A DNA stretch of 8,239 bases, from positions 1-8,239 of the forward strand of contig JARFQK010000189.1 in assembly GCA_029287815.1 (NCBI GenBank), given 5' to 3'. The first letter of the stretch is position 1; every line of letters begins with the position of its first letter. Positions 1-6,189 of this stretch are shown here, piece by piece. The stretch is from Gammaproteobacteria bacterium. GTDB lineage: Bacteria; Pseudomonadota; Gammaproteobacteria; SZUA-229. The notes beneath the pieces are model-generated. The model was not told the DNA's origin, ran no database searches, and saw only the letters and a program-made list of their open reading frames with translations. Made by a program: the position numbers and the translations under genes.

Positions 1-1628
1 ACCGGGATGAATACGCCCGGCGACAGGATACCCATGTCCGGATGCCGCCACCTGATCAGCGCTTCGACACCGATCAATTGCCCGGACATGATGTTGTACT
101 GAGGCTGGTAAACAAGGAAGAATTCCTCGCGCTCGAGCGCCTTCTGCAGAGCGATTTCCATCGCAAAATATTCGAAAGCACTGGTCGTGAGTTCCTGGGT
201 GTAATAACGGTAGGTGTTGCGACCGGATTCCTTTGCAGAATACATCGCGGTGTCCGCATGCTTGATCAATTCGTTGACATCCGCACTGTCCTTCGGGAAC
301 ACGCTGATGCCGATACTCACGCTGATTTCCAGCTTGTAGTCATTCAAGCTGAACGGATCTGAAAACGCCTGCAGAAGCTTCTCGGCGATCACCGCGAGAC
401 CATCGGTATCGGTCAGCCCCTCGGCGATCAGCGTGAATTCGTCCCCGCCCAGGCGCGCCAGTGTATCCGTCGCCCGACACACTTTTCTCAAGCGGGTCGA
501 CACCTGCTTGAGCAAATCATCGCCAACATGATGGCCCAGGTTGTCATTGACGTTCTTGAAACGATCCAGGTCCAGGAAGAAAAGCGCGCCTATTGTGCCG
601 GTGCGGATCGTTCTCGCTACTGCCTGCTGCAAGCGGTCGTGGAACAACACGCGGTTGGGCAAATTTGTCAGGAAATCATGCGTTGCGACATACTCGAGTT
701 CTTCCTGTGAGCGTTTGATCTCTGAAACATCGGTCAGCAAAGCCACGTAATTGGTCAGCGCTCCGCCGTCATCCCTGACCGCATTGACAGTCAGCCACAA
801 CGGATAGGTCGAGCCGTCGGCTTTTCTTCCGATAATCTCGCCCATCCAGTAAGCGTTTCGATTCAATGCATACAGGATTTCCGTACCGGTGCTGGTGGAC
901 ATTAGATCATCGATAAACCGCGGCTTTTGCCCGCCGGCGTTATTGATGTCCAGATCGGCGATTTTGCAGAAGGCCTCGTTGACCGAGACCACCCGCAGGT
1001 CCGGGTCCAGAATCACCATGCCCTCCCTGGAATTCTCGAACACGGTCGCTATCAGACGCCCGCGTATCTCGGCCTGCTTCCTCTCAGTGATGTCCGTTGC
1101 CAGAAAAACCACGGTGCGCTTGCCATCCACGGTATAGTTTGCGGGCATGGCCCGGCCTTCGAAGGTACGTGCGCCGGACCGAACATCCATTTGATAATCA
1201 ACCACCACCAATCGATTCGCCTTCAATGCCTCGGTCAGGATGCCATGGAAGAAGTCGGCTTGCTCTTGCGAAAAGATGTCATAAAGGGTGTGACCGATAA
1301 GCAGATCTTTTTCTCGAAAGAGCTGCTGCTCGTTGCCGGACATGACCTCGAGGTAGCGCCCATCCTCATCCAGCAAAAACAGGATATCCGGTAGCGCGTG
1401 AAGAATCGCGTGCAGACGCGCTTCATAAGAAGACTTCTGACGCTGGTAGAGCGCCTGCATTTCCTCCGACGACAGCGTCAGCGAGCGCTCGAGTATATAA
1501 CGGTCCTGGTCTGCGGCCTGATAGCTGCTTTCCACCAGTTGCAGAAATCCCTGCCAAGCATCGCCCCCCGGCAACAGGCCTTCGTCCAGCTGAAGTTTTT
1601 TTAGTTGCCGGGCGAGTAACTTGTGCAT
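1..1628 (-). CDS. PAS-PAS-GGDEF-EAL cyclic-di-GMP signalling protein (3' part beyond window)
   Basis: This is a cytoplasmic-looking sensor enzyme that probably makes and/or degrades c-di-GMP. About 542 residues are visible and the frame stays open to the left edge. In order: a helical N-terminal region (residues 1-70, beginning MHKLLARQLKKLQLDEG), PAS 1 (about 70-185, LPDILFLLDEDG, ending with DITERK at 179-184), PAS 2 (about 190-310, FENSREGMVILD), GGDEF (about 313-475) and the first part of EAL (YQPQ at 507-510, EALIRW at 522-527). The GGDEF domain looks active: DFLTNLPNR, FLDLDRFKNVND and an intact GGDEF motif at 394-398. An RxxD product-inhibition I-site (RATD, 385-388) lies exactly five residues before it. 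EAL activity cannot be judged because most catalytic residues are outside the window. No transmembrane segment was seen in the visible part. The ATG at 1628 lies 14 nt after the FIST gene stop and has only a weak ribosome site, so the two genes are probably co-transcribed. The FIST protein is the likely input partner. Confidence 0.93.
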   Translation of the reverse strand, partial: MHKLLARQLKKLQLDEGLLPGGDAWQGFLQLVESSYQAADQDRYILERSLTLSSEEMQALYQRQKSSYEARLHAILHALPDILFLLDEDGRYLEVMSGNEQQLFREKDLLIGHTLYDIFSQEQADFFHGILTEALKANRLVVVDYQMDVRSGARTFEGRAMPANYTVDGKRTVVFLATDITERKQAEIRGRLIATVFENSREGMVILDPDLRVVSVNEAFCKIADLDINNAGGQKPRFIDDLMSTSTGTEILYALNRNAYWMGEIIGRKADGSTYPLWLTVNAVRDDGGALTNYVALLTDVSEIKRSQEELEYVATHDFLTNLPNRVLFHDRLQQAVARTIRTGTIGALFFLDLDRFKNVNDNLGHHVGDDLLKQVSTRLRKVCRATDTLARLGGDEFTLIAEGLTDTDGLAVIAEKLLQAFSDPFSLNDYKLEISVSIGISVFPKDSADVNELIKHADTAMYSAKESGRNTYRYYTQELTTSAFEYFAMEIALQKALEREEFFLVYQPQYNIMSGQLIGVEALIRWRHPDMGILSPGVFIP

Positions 1629-1642
1629 GCTAAAGACGCGGG

Positions 1643-2779
1643 CTAGCTTTCCCAGATCGCGGTCAATGTCATCGACTGGTTATGAAGATCACATTTGCCA
1701 CTGACAAGCGGTGAAATCTCGCCGTACGAGTAATAACCGACCTGCTGCGTACCCTCGGGCAACGCATCGAGCGTCGCTTCGGTCTCTTCTTCCGACCGTG
1801 GACCCAGCACCAGGCGTCGCCCGACACAACTGATAGCCACGTTCAGCAGCGGACCCGAACGATAGGCCGTGGTGTCGACATCGGCCGCGGCATCACTCGC
1901 GCCTTCGATGACTCGGTCGAAATTGGCTCGCATCAGGCGCACGAAACTGCCTGTCGGGATATCACCGGCAAATGTGATCGACTGATCCTGCTCATTGACT
2001 GCAAGGATGGTTCTGACCGTATCACCATCGACCTCTATCTCATTCCTGATCGCCAGCGGAAAAAGCAGTCCGGTAGCCGGTAGCCCTTCAGCCCGATCAC
2101 CCAGATACTGTTTGTACAGCTGCAGTGCGGGCTGGCCATCGAGCTCGTAGAGCACATTCGCATCCGCACGCGTGACTTCGCGTTCCGGGCCCATTATGTC
2201 CCAACCACCTCTGGAACCATGCCCGACACCGACATGGTCACCATAAAAGCCGACCGCACAGACTGAACCTGACTGCCTCGCTCCGTCCACCCAGACCCAG
2301 GTCCGTTCAAACCGGTTGGCATCACCCGCAAGCCCGCCGGTAATCACGACTTCCGGCAGCCCTCGAGACAGCCCCTCGACCAGCTTCGATCCATTGACCA
2401 GCAAGCCATCCGATAAGACCATGACCGCCCGCAGATCTTCCTGGCGCAATTGATTCGCCAGATTCAGGCCAACCTCCAAAGATGAAGTCATATCCGATAC
2501 TGTTTCAACGGCCAGCTGAATTGGCGTGTGGTCGAATCGCAGGATTGCGAGCGAAACGCTGTCGTCGTTGATTTCCTCGTTGAATATCTCACCCGCACTC
2601 GAGCAGCCGAACATGATCGAATCAGCGAAAGTCGCTTGCAGCGACTGAAGCGCAGCACTGACTTCATCATTATTGGGAGACGCAAAGAAAAGGCACAGTG
2701 TTTCGGGTGAATCGAGCGTTGTGTCTGCCTCTGTGTCCCATCCGGATGTGACGGAAAACTGGTGAATTGATAGTTGCAT
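1643..2779 (-). CDS. FIST-domain sensor protein, NosP-like candidate nitric-oxide sensor
   Basis: This is a 378-residue soluble protein with the two-part FIST architecture. FIST_N spans about residues 25-205, with GCSSAGEIFNEEI (58-70), VMVLSDGLLVNG (119-130) and TGGLAGDANRFERT (147-160). FIST_C spans about 208-370, with LYELDGQPALQLYKQYLGD (210-228) and GYYSYGEISPL (348-358) followed by KCDLHNQSMTLT (362-373). The length is normal for full-length FIST proteins. Known for the family: FIST proteins act as intracellular sensors beside kinases or c-di-GMP enzymes, and NosP of Pseudomonas aeruginosa is a haem protein that binds NO. Inferred here: it senses a small ligand, possibly NO through haem, and controls the adjacent PAS-GGDEF-EAL protein. 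I chose the ATG at 2779 because the protein then begins MQLSIHQFSVTSGWD and GGAAG lies 8 nt upstream. An in-frame GTG at 2818 would add 13 residues. Haem binding is unproven and amino-acid or other ligands remain possible. Confidence 0.92.
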   Translation of the reverse strand: MQLSIHQFSVTSGWDTEADTTLDSPETLCLFFASPNNDEVSAALQSLQATFADSIMFGCSSAGEIFNEEINDDSVSLAILRFDHTPIQLAVETVSDMTSSLEVGLNLANQLRQEDLRAVMVLSDGLLVNGSKLVEGLSRGLPEVVITGGLAGDANRFERTWVWVDGARQSGSVCAVGFYGDHVGVGHGSRGGWDIMGPEREVTRADANVLYELDGQPALQLYKQYLGDRAEGLPATGLLFPLAIRNEIEVDGDTVRTILAVNEQDQSITFAGDIPTGSFVRLMRANFDRVIEGASDAAADVDTTAYRSGPLLNVAISCVGRRLVLGPRSEEETEATLDALPEGTQQVGYYSYGEISPLVSGKCDLHNQSMTLTAIWES

Positions 2780-2810
2780 GGCCGTTGCTTCCCAACACAA
2801 ACCCGGGCTT

Positions 2811-2832
2811 GCTGTCACGACTCAGCGACAGC
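2811..2832. promoter_or_regulatory. Inverted repeat GCTGTC-N10-GACAGC upstream of the FIST gene
   Basis: A perfect 6-bp inverted repeat (2811-2816 and 2827-2832) with a 10-base spacer lies 32-53 nt before the FIST ATG at 2779. If transcribed in the FIST mRNA leader it could form a small hairpin. As DNA it could be an operator. It also covers the alternative GTG start at 2818. Function unknown; arms this short can occur by chance. Confidence 0.25.
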
Positions 2833-2849
2833 GAAAGATTTTGATATTA

Positions 2850-2862
2850 CCTATTGAATAGG
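2850..2862. promoter_or_regulatory. 13-bp palindrome CCTATTGAATAGG, possible operator for the FIST gene
   Basis: Perfect 6-bp arms (CCTATT / AATAGG) around a single central base lie 71-83 nt upstream of the FIST ATG. The minus-strand sequence TAATAT (2849-2844) directly adjoins it and could be a -10 hexamer with 4 of 6 matches. I found no well-spaced -35, so if this is a promoter it may need an activator binding the palindrome. I do not recognise the palindrome as a site for a known regulator family. Confidence 0.3.
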
Positions 2863-2901
2863 CTGAAAATATTGCTAAGTCAGTCTGCCGCTGGACAAGA
2901 A

Positions 2902-2920
2902 TTGTCAACACTTGTAAACA
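2902..2920. repeat. Short tandem direct repeat TTGTCAACA / TTGTAAACA
   Basis: Two 9-mers differing at one base start at 2902 and 2912, a 10-bp period close to one helical turn. An ACAAG at 2895-2899 is also inverted relative to CTTGT at 2911-2915. The repeat sits in the middle of the divergent control region and could be a paired half-site for a regulator, but no known family is recognised and the length is small. Confidence 0.2.
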
Positions 2921-2994
2921 GCGAATCACACCGCCCAATTGCTGCGAATCTTTTGAGCGTAACCAGTGGGAACGATGCATCAATCCGATGCTTG

Positions 2995-3015
2995 CTTGAT
3001 GGGCAACTCATCAAG
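2995..3015. promoter_or_regulatory. Inverted repeat CTTGATG-N7-CATCAAG beside the FNR-type box
   Basis: A perfect 7-bp inverted repeat (2995-3001 and 3009-3015) has a 7-base spacer and ends two bases before the FNR-type box. Its arms contain the FNR half-sites TTGAT (2996-3000) and ATCAA (3010-3014), but the half-site spacing is 9 instead of the 4 used by FNR-family dimers. A further ATCAA lies at 2979-2983. It could be a low-affinity auxiliary site, a site for another regulator, or coincidence. Confidence 0.35.
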
Positions 3016-3017
3016 TG

Positions 3018-3031
3018 TTGATATCGATCAA
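3018..3031 (+). promoter_or_regulatory. Perfect FNR/Anr/Dnr-type box (TTGAT-N4-ATCAA)
   Basis: TTGATATCGATCAA matches the FNR/Anr consensus TTGAT-N4-ATCAA at all ten defined bases. Its centre (3024.5) is 41.5 bp before position 3066, the base preceding the archease ATG. A class II activated promoter would therefore start transcription at or just before the start codon. The box is about 245 bp from the FIST ATG, too far for simple activation of that gene. In this family, FNR and Anr respond to loss of oxygen through an Fe-S cluster, while Dnr/Nnr respond to NO and share nearly the same box. The sequence alone cannot say which protein binds. Confidence 0.7.
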
Positions 3032-3051
3032 AACCGGTTCGGCGCTCTACG

Positions 3052-3057
3052 TTTAAG
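3052..3057 (+). promoter_or_regulatory. Candidate -10 hexamer TTTAAG of the archease-rtcB promoter
   Basis: TTTAAG matches TATAAT at 4 of 6 positions and lies about 30 bp (centre to centre) after the FNR-type box, close to the 32 bp expected for class II promoters. It would place transcription start near 3064-3066, giving an RNA with 0-3 nt before the ATG at 3067. No good -35 was seen, as is usual when an activator replaces it. Confidence 0.35.
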
Positions 3058-3066
3058 CTCTAGCGC

Positions 3067-3486
3067 ATGGGTACCGCTTCCTGGGAGCATTTCGAACACA
3101 AAGCCGATATTGGTATTCGCGGTTATGGCGATACTCTGGGCGAAGCATTCGAACAAATCGCGTTGGCGATGACCGCGGTAGTCGCAGATATTGATGCTGT
3201 GGACGCAACGACGGAGTTGAGCATTCGCTGCAGCGAGGACAGTGATGACACGCTGTTGTTCGCATGGTTGAACGCGTTGATCTACGAGATGGCGACGCGC
3301 AAGATGCTGTTCAGCCGGTTCGATGTCGAGATCAACGAAACCAAATTGAATGCCTCGGTTGCAGGTGAGCCCATCGAAATCGCACGCCATCAACCTGTGG
3401 TCGAGATCAAGGGCGCGACTTATACCGAACTCGCGGTCTATCAAGCCAACGGCCAATGGGTAGCGCAATGCGTCGTTGACGTATAG
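3067..3486 (+). CDS. Archease, RtcB-activating protein
   Basis: Archease is a small cytoplasmic metal-binding protein that speeds RtcB guanylylation and allows multiple ligation turnovers. This product has 139 residues, normal for the family. It starts with the signature WEHFEHKADIGIRGYG (residues 6-21, including H11 and the conserved D14), continues with the amphipathic helix TLGEAFEQIALAM, has a central DDTLLFAWLNALIYEM (60-75), and ends with the characteristic CVVDV (D138 next to the C-terminus). The two Asp positions correspond to the acidic metal site known in archaeal archeases. The ATG at 3067 is the only sensible start because an in-frame TAG lies at 3061-3063. No Shine-Dalgarno sequence precedes it, which fits a leaderless or nearly leaderless mRNA from the FNR-type promoter. 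It is followed after 19 nt by its functional partner rtcB, which strongly supports the call. Confidence 0.94.
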   Translation: MGTASWEHFEHKADIGIRGYGDTLGEAFEQIALAMTAVVADIDAVDATTELSIRCSEDSDDTLLFAWLNALIYEMATRKMLFSRFDVEINETKLNASVAGEPIEIARHQPVVEIKGATYTELAVYQANGQWVAQCVVDV

Positions 3487-3505
3487 CGAATTGAGAAAAA
3501 TACAC

Positions 3506-4936
3506 ATGAATTTCGATAAGTTAGAACGCATTTCTAATGTTGAATGGAAGATCGATACCAGCGCTGGCATGCGTGTGCCGGCGATCATTTATGCGAGTGA
3601 AGACCTGATACGGGACATGGACGACAAAGTCTATGAACAGGTCACCAACGTCGCAAGACTGCCGGGTATCGTCAAAGCCGCGTATGCAATGCCGGATGCA
3701 CACTGGGGCTACGGCTTCCCGATCGGTGGCGTAGCCGCCTTCGACGCAGCCGAAGGGGGCGTGATCTCTGCCGGCGGCGTCGGTTTCGATATTTCCTGCG
3801 GCGTACGCACGTTGCACACCGGCCTCAGCCTCGAACAAGTCATGGCCAATCAACACGCATTGGCCGATGTCCTCTATCACCACATCCCTGCGGGCTTGGG
3901 CAGCACCGGCCATATTCATTTGAACAGTCCGCAGATGAAAGCAATGCTGCTCGGCGGGGCTGCCTGGGCCGTTGAGCAGGGCTACGGCGAACGCAGAGAC
4001 CTGGAACGTATCGAAGAGCACGGCTGCATGCAGGGCGCCGATCCGGGACAGGTTTCACAGTTTGCGAAGAAACGCCAGCAGAACGAAATGGGCACGCTGG
4101 GCTCGGGCAACCACTACCTGGAAGTGCAAAAGGTCGTCGAAATCTACGATGCAGCGATCGCGCACGCGTTCGGTGTTCATCTCGGGGACGTCAAAATCAG
4201 CATACACTGCGGTTCACGCGGCCTGGGTCACCAGATCGGTACCGAATTCCTGAAGCAGATGGCCAACAGCGCGAAGGACCATGGCATCACGCTTCCGGAT
4301 CGCGAGCTTGCCTGTGCACCGATCAACTCGGCGATCGGTCAGTCCTATCTCGGTGCGATGCGCGCCGGCATCAATTGCGCGCTGGCAAACCGGGAGATCA
4401 TTACCCATCTGACACGCGAGGCGGTCCAACGCATTTTTCCGGGTGCGCATCTGGATCTGCTCTACGACGTCTCCCACAACACCTGCAAGCTGGAGCGACA
4501 CCAGATCGACGGCCAGGTCAAAGAGCTGTACGTGCACCGCAAAGGCGCCACCCGCGCCTACGGACCGGGACACCCGGATCTTCCGCCCGATTTGCGCGCT
4601 GTCGGCCAGCCGGTGCTGATCGGCGGCACGATGGGCACCGCTTCTTTTATCCTTGCCGGCACCGAACAGAGCATGGCTTTGGCCTACGGTTCGGCCTGCC
4701 ACGGCGCCGGCCGCAGCATGAGCCGGCGCCAGGCAATCAGACAATGGCACGGCAGCCAGGTGATCCAGCAGCTGGCCGATCGCGGCATTGTGATTCGCAG
4801 CCCGTCCAAGCGCGGTGTCGCAGAGGAAGCCCCGGGCGCCTACAAGGATGTCAGCGCCGTTGTCGAATCCGCTGACCAAGCCGGCCTGGCCCGCCGGGTC
4901 GCCCGCCTCGAACCGCTGATTTGCATCAAAGGCTGA
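3506..4936 (+). CDS. rtcB: tRNA-splicing / RNA-repair ligase RtcB
   Basis: RtcB joins RNA 3'-phosphate or 2',3'-cyclic-phosphate ends to 5'-OH ends, using GTP and Mn2+ through a His-GMP intermediate. The product is 476 residues, matching the longer archaeal/eukaryal-like form (about 480); E. coli RtcB is about 408. Visible motifs: MPDAHWGYGFPIGG (62-75), GGVGFDISCGVR (90-101) with metal ligands D95 and C98, GTLGSGNHYLEVQ (196-208) with H203, SIHCGSRGLGHQIG (232-245) with H234, YDVSHNTCKLE (320-330) with H324, and GSACHGAGRSMSRR (395-408) with H399, the expected guanylylated histidine. It ends in ICIKG, with the conserved C-terminal lysine (K475). All expected catalytic residues are present and there is no intein. 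I chose the ATG at 3506 because TGAGA lies upstream. An in-frame TTG at 3476 would overlap the archease end and is less likely. Roles known elsewhere include tRNA and rRNA repair after ribotoxin cleavage. Confidence 0.97.
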   Translation: MNFDKLERISNVEWKIDTSAGMRVPAIIYASEDLIRDMDDKVYEQVTNVARLPGIVKAAYAMPDAHWGYGFPIGGVAAFDAAEGGVISAGGVGFDISCGVRTLHTGLSLEQVMANQHALADVLYHHIPAGLGSTGHIHLNSPQMKAMLLGGAAWAVEQGYGERRDLERIEEHGCMQGADPGQVSQFAKKRQQNEMGTLGSGNHYLEVQKVVEIYDAAIAHAFGVHLGDVKISIHCGSRGLGHQIGTEFLKQMANSAKDHGITLPDRELACAPINSAIGQSYLGAMRAGINCALANREIITHLTREAVQRIFPGAHLDLLYDVSHNTCKLERHQIDGQVKELYVHRKGATRAYGPGHPDLPPDLRAVGQPVLIGGTMGTASFILAGTEQSMALAYGSACHGAGRSMSRRQAIRQWHGSQVIQQLADRGIVIRSPSKRGVAEEAPGAYKDVSAVVESADQAGLARRVARLEPLICIKG

Positions 4937-4938
4937 TC

Positions 4939-6144
4939 ATGACATCGCTTGCGCACGTTTCGCTCCGCCCAAACCCGTATCAAGATCAACCAGTGGAGAT
5001 CGTTGAACGCAAGGGTATCGGCCATCCCGACACGATCTGCGACGCTGTTGCCGATGAGTTCGGCCGGGCGCTGTGCGCGTACTATCAGGAGAACTTCGGC
5101 CTGGTGCTTCATCACAATGTCGACAAGGCGCTGCTCTGGGGAGGCACCGCAGAACCGGCCTTCGGCGGCGGCAGGCTGATAGCTCCAATCGAGATTTTCG
5201 TTGCCGGACGCGCGAGCTGTGACTACAAGGGCATCGAGGTGCCGATTGACGAGCTGCTCGAAAGCAGTTGCCACAACTGGCTGACGTCCCACTTTCATGC
5301 GCTCGATCCGTCCCGGGACGTGAAGTTGCACAGCCTGATACGCCCAGGCTCTTCCGATCTTGTCGAGCTCTACTCACGTCAGCACAAATCCGGTGTCGCC
5401 CTGGCGAACGATACCTCCTGTGGTGTCGGCTATGCACCGCTCAGCGAACTGGAGCGCATCGTGCTGCATATTGAACAGACATTGAACTCCGCTGCAGTCA
5501 AGCATCAACATCCCGAAATCGGTGAAGACATCAAGGTCATGGCGATACGCCAGGATCGTGACATAGCGATCACGGTCGCCTGCGCCTTCGTCGACCGCTA
5601 CCTGACCGACGCCGATGATTATATCGAGAAGAAGGCCCGAGTCGCAGAATTGGCCCGGCAAAGCGCGAGCAAAGTGTCAGACAGCACGATCTCGATCATA
5701 GTGAATGCGGCCGATGACATCGACAGCAAAAGCCTGTACATGACCGTCACCGGCACCTCGGCCGAGTCCGGCGATGACGGCGAAGTCGGACGCGGCAACC
5801 GCGCCAACGGTTTGATTGCGCCGTACCGACCGATGAACATGGAGGCGGCAGCCGGCAAAAATCCGGTGACGCATGTGGGCAAACTCTATAATATCGTCGC
5901 ACAAAAGATTGCTCTTGGCTTGGTCGAGGAACTGGATCAGGTCACCGAGGCCTGTTGCTATCTGGTCAGTCAGATTGGCGCCCCGGTCAAGGAGCCGCAA
6001 ATCGTCGATATCCAGCTCAAAAGCACCGAACGACACGTCAGCGCAGCACTGCGGGCATCGGTTGATCGAATCGTGCGCGAGAAACTGGAAGACATCGACC
6101 AGATCGCGAACGATACCATCCGTGGCAGTGTTCGGGTTTATTGA
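4939..6144 (+). CDS. Archaeal-type methionine adenosyltransferase (S-adenosylmethionine synthetase)
   Basis: This enzyme makes S-adenosylmethionine from methionine and ATP. The 401-residue product belongs to the archaeal MAT family, which differs strongly in sequence from bacterial MetK. Family features: VEIVERKGIGHPDTICDAVA (19-38), LHHNVDKALLWGG (57-69), AFGGGRLIAPIEIFVAGRA (74-92), GDDGEVGRGNRANGLI (278-293), GKNPVTHVGKLYN (306-318) and QIGAPVKEPQ (345-354). The ATG at 4939 is preceded by AAAGG six bases upstream, the best ribosome site in the operon. It starts 2 nt after the rtcB stop, implying tight co-expression. An in-frame TTG at 4921 is rejected because it overlaps rtcB. Archaeal MAT is uncommon in bacteria, so this gene was probably acquired horizontally, alone or with its neighbours. 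Whether the genome also keeps a standard metK cannot be seen here. SAM made here can feed the downstream Pcm, whose product SAH goes to SahH. Confidence 0.95.
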   Translation: MTSLAHVSLRPNPYQDQPVEIVERKGIGHPDTICDAVADEFGRALCAYYQENFGLVLHHNVDKALLWGGTAEPAFGGGRLIAPIEIFVAGRASCDYKGIEVPIDELLESSCHNWLTSHFHALDPSRDVKLHSLIRPGSSDLVELYSRQHKSGVALANDTSCGVGYAPLSELERIVLHIEQTLNSAAVKHQHPEIGEDIKVMAIRQDRDIAITVACAFVDRYLTDADDYIEKKARVAELARQSASKVSDSTISIIVNAADDIDSKSLYMTVTGTSAESGDDGEVGRGNRANGLIAPYRPMNMEAAAGKNPVTHVGKLYNIVAQKIALGLVEELDQVTEACCYLVSQIGAPVKEPQIVDIQLKSTERHVSAALRASVDRIVREKLEDIDQIANDTIRGSVRVY

Positions 6145-6189
6145 TCGACCAGTGACACATCTATCATCAGCTCAACTTCTATCTGAATC

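Noticed and set aside
927..1394. 155-codon plus-strand ORF opposite the PAS region
   Set aside because: It is antisense to clear PAS domains, has no recognisable domain or ribosome site, and is explained by GC-biased codons of the opposite gene.
2966..3172. 68-codon plus-strand ORF running from the control region into archease
   Set aside because: It overlaps archease out of frame and crosses the FNR-type box. Its sequence is low in family-like features, whereas archease is unmistakable.
3476..3505. Upstream TTG start for RtcB
   Set aside because: It would overlap the archease end. The ATG at 3506 has a better upstream site and gives D95, C98, H203 and H234 at the same numbers as in archaeal RtcB.
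3028..3588. 186-codon minus-strand ORF opposite archease and the start of rtcB
   Set aside because: It is a shadow of two well-supported genes on the other strand and has no domain signature.
4214..4879. 221-codon minus-strand ORF inside rtcB
   Set aside because: It is fully antisense to conserved RtcB catalytic motifs and its composition is typical of a shadow reading frame.
3506..4936. Possible intein in RtcB, as in some archaeal orthologues
   Set aside because: The coding sequence is collinear with the 480-residue family without an insertion, and no splicing motifs are seen.
4921..4938. Upstream TTG start for the methionine adenosyltransferase
   Set aside because: It overlaps the end of rtcB, while the ATG at 4939 has AAAGG at ideal spacing.
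6145..6189. Possible SAM or SAH riboswitch between MAT and SahH
   Set aside because: The gap is only 45 nt, has no convincing stem and loop order, and lies inside an operon. I saw no conserved SAM or SAH aptamer core.
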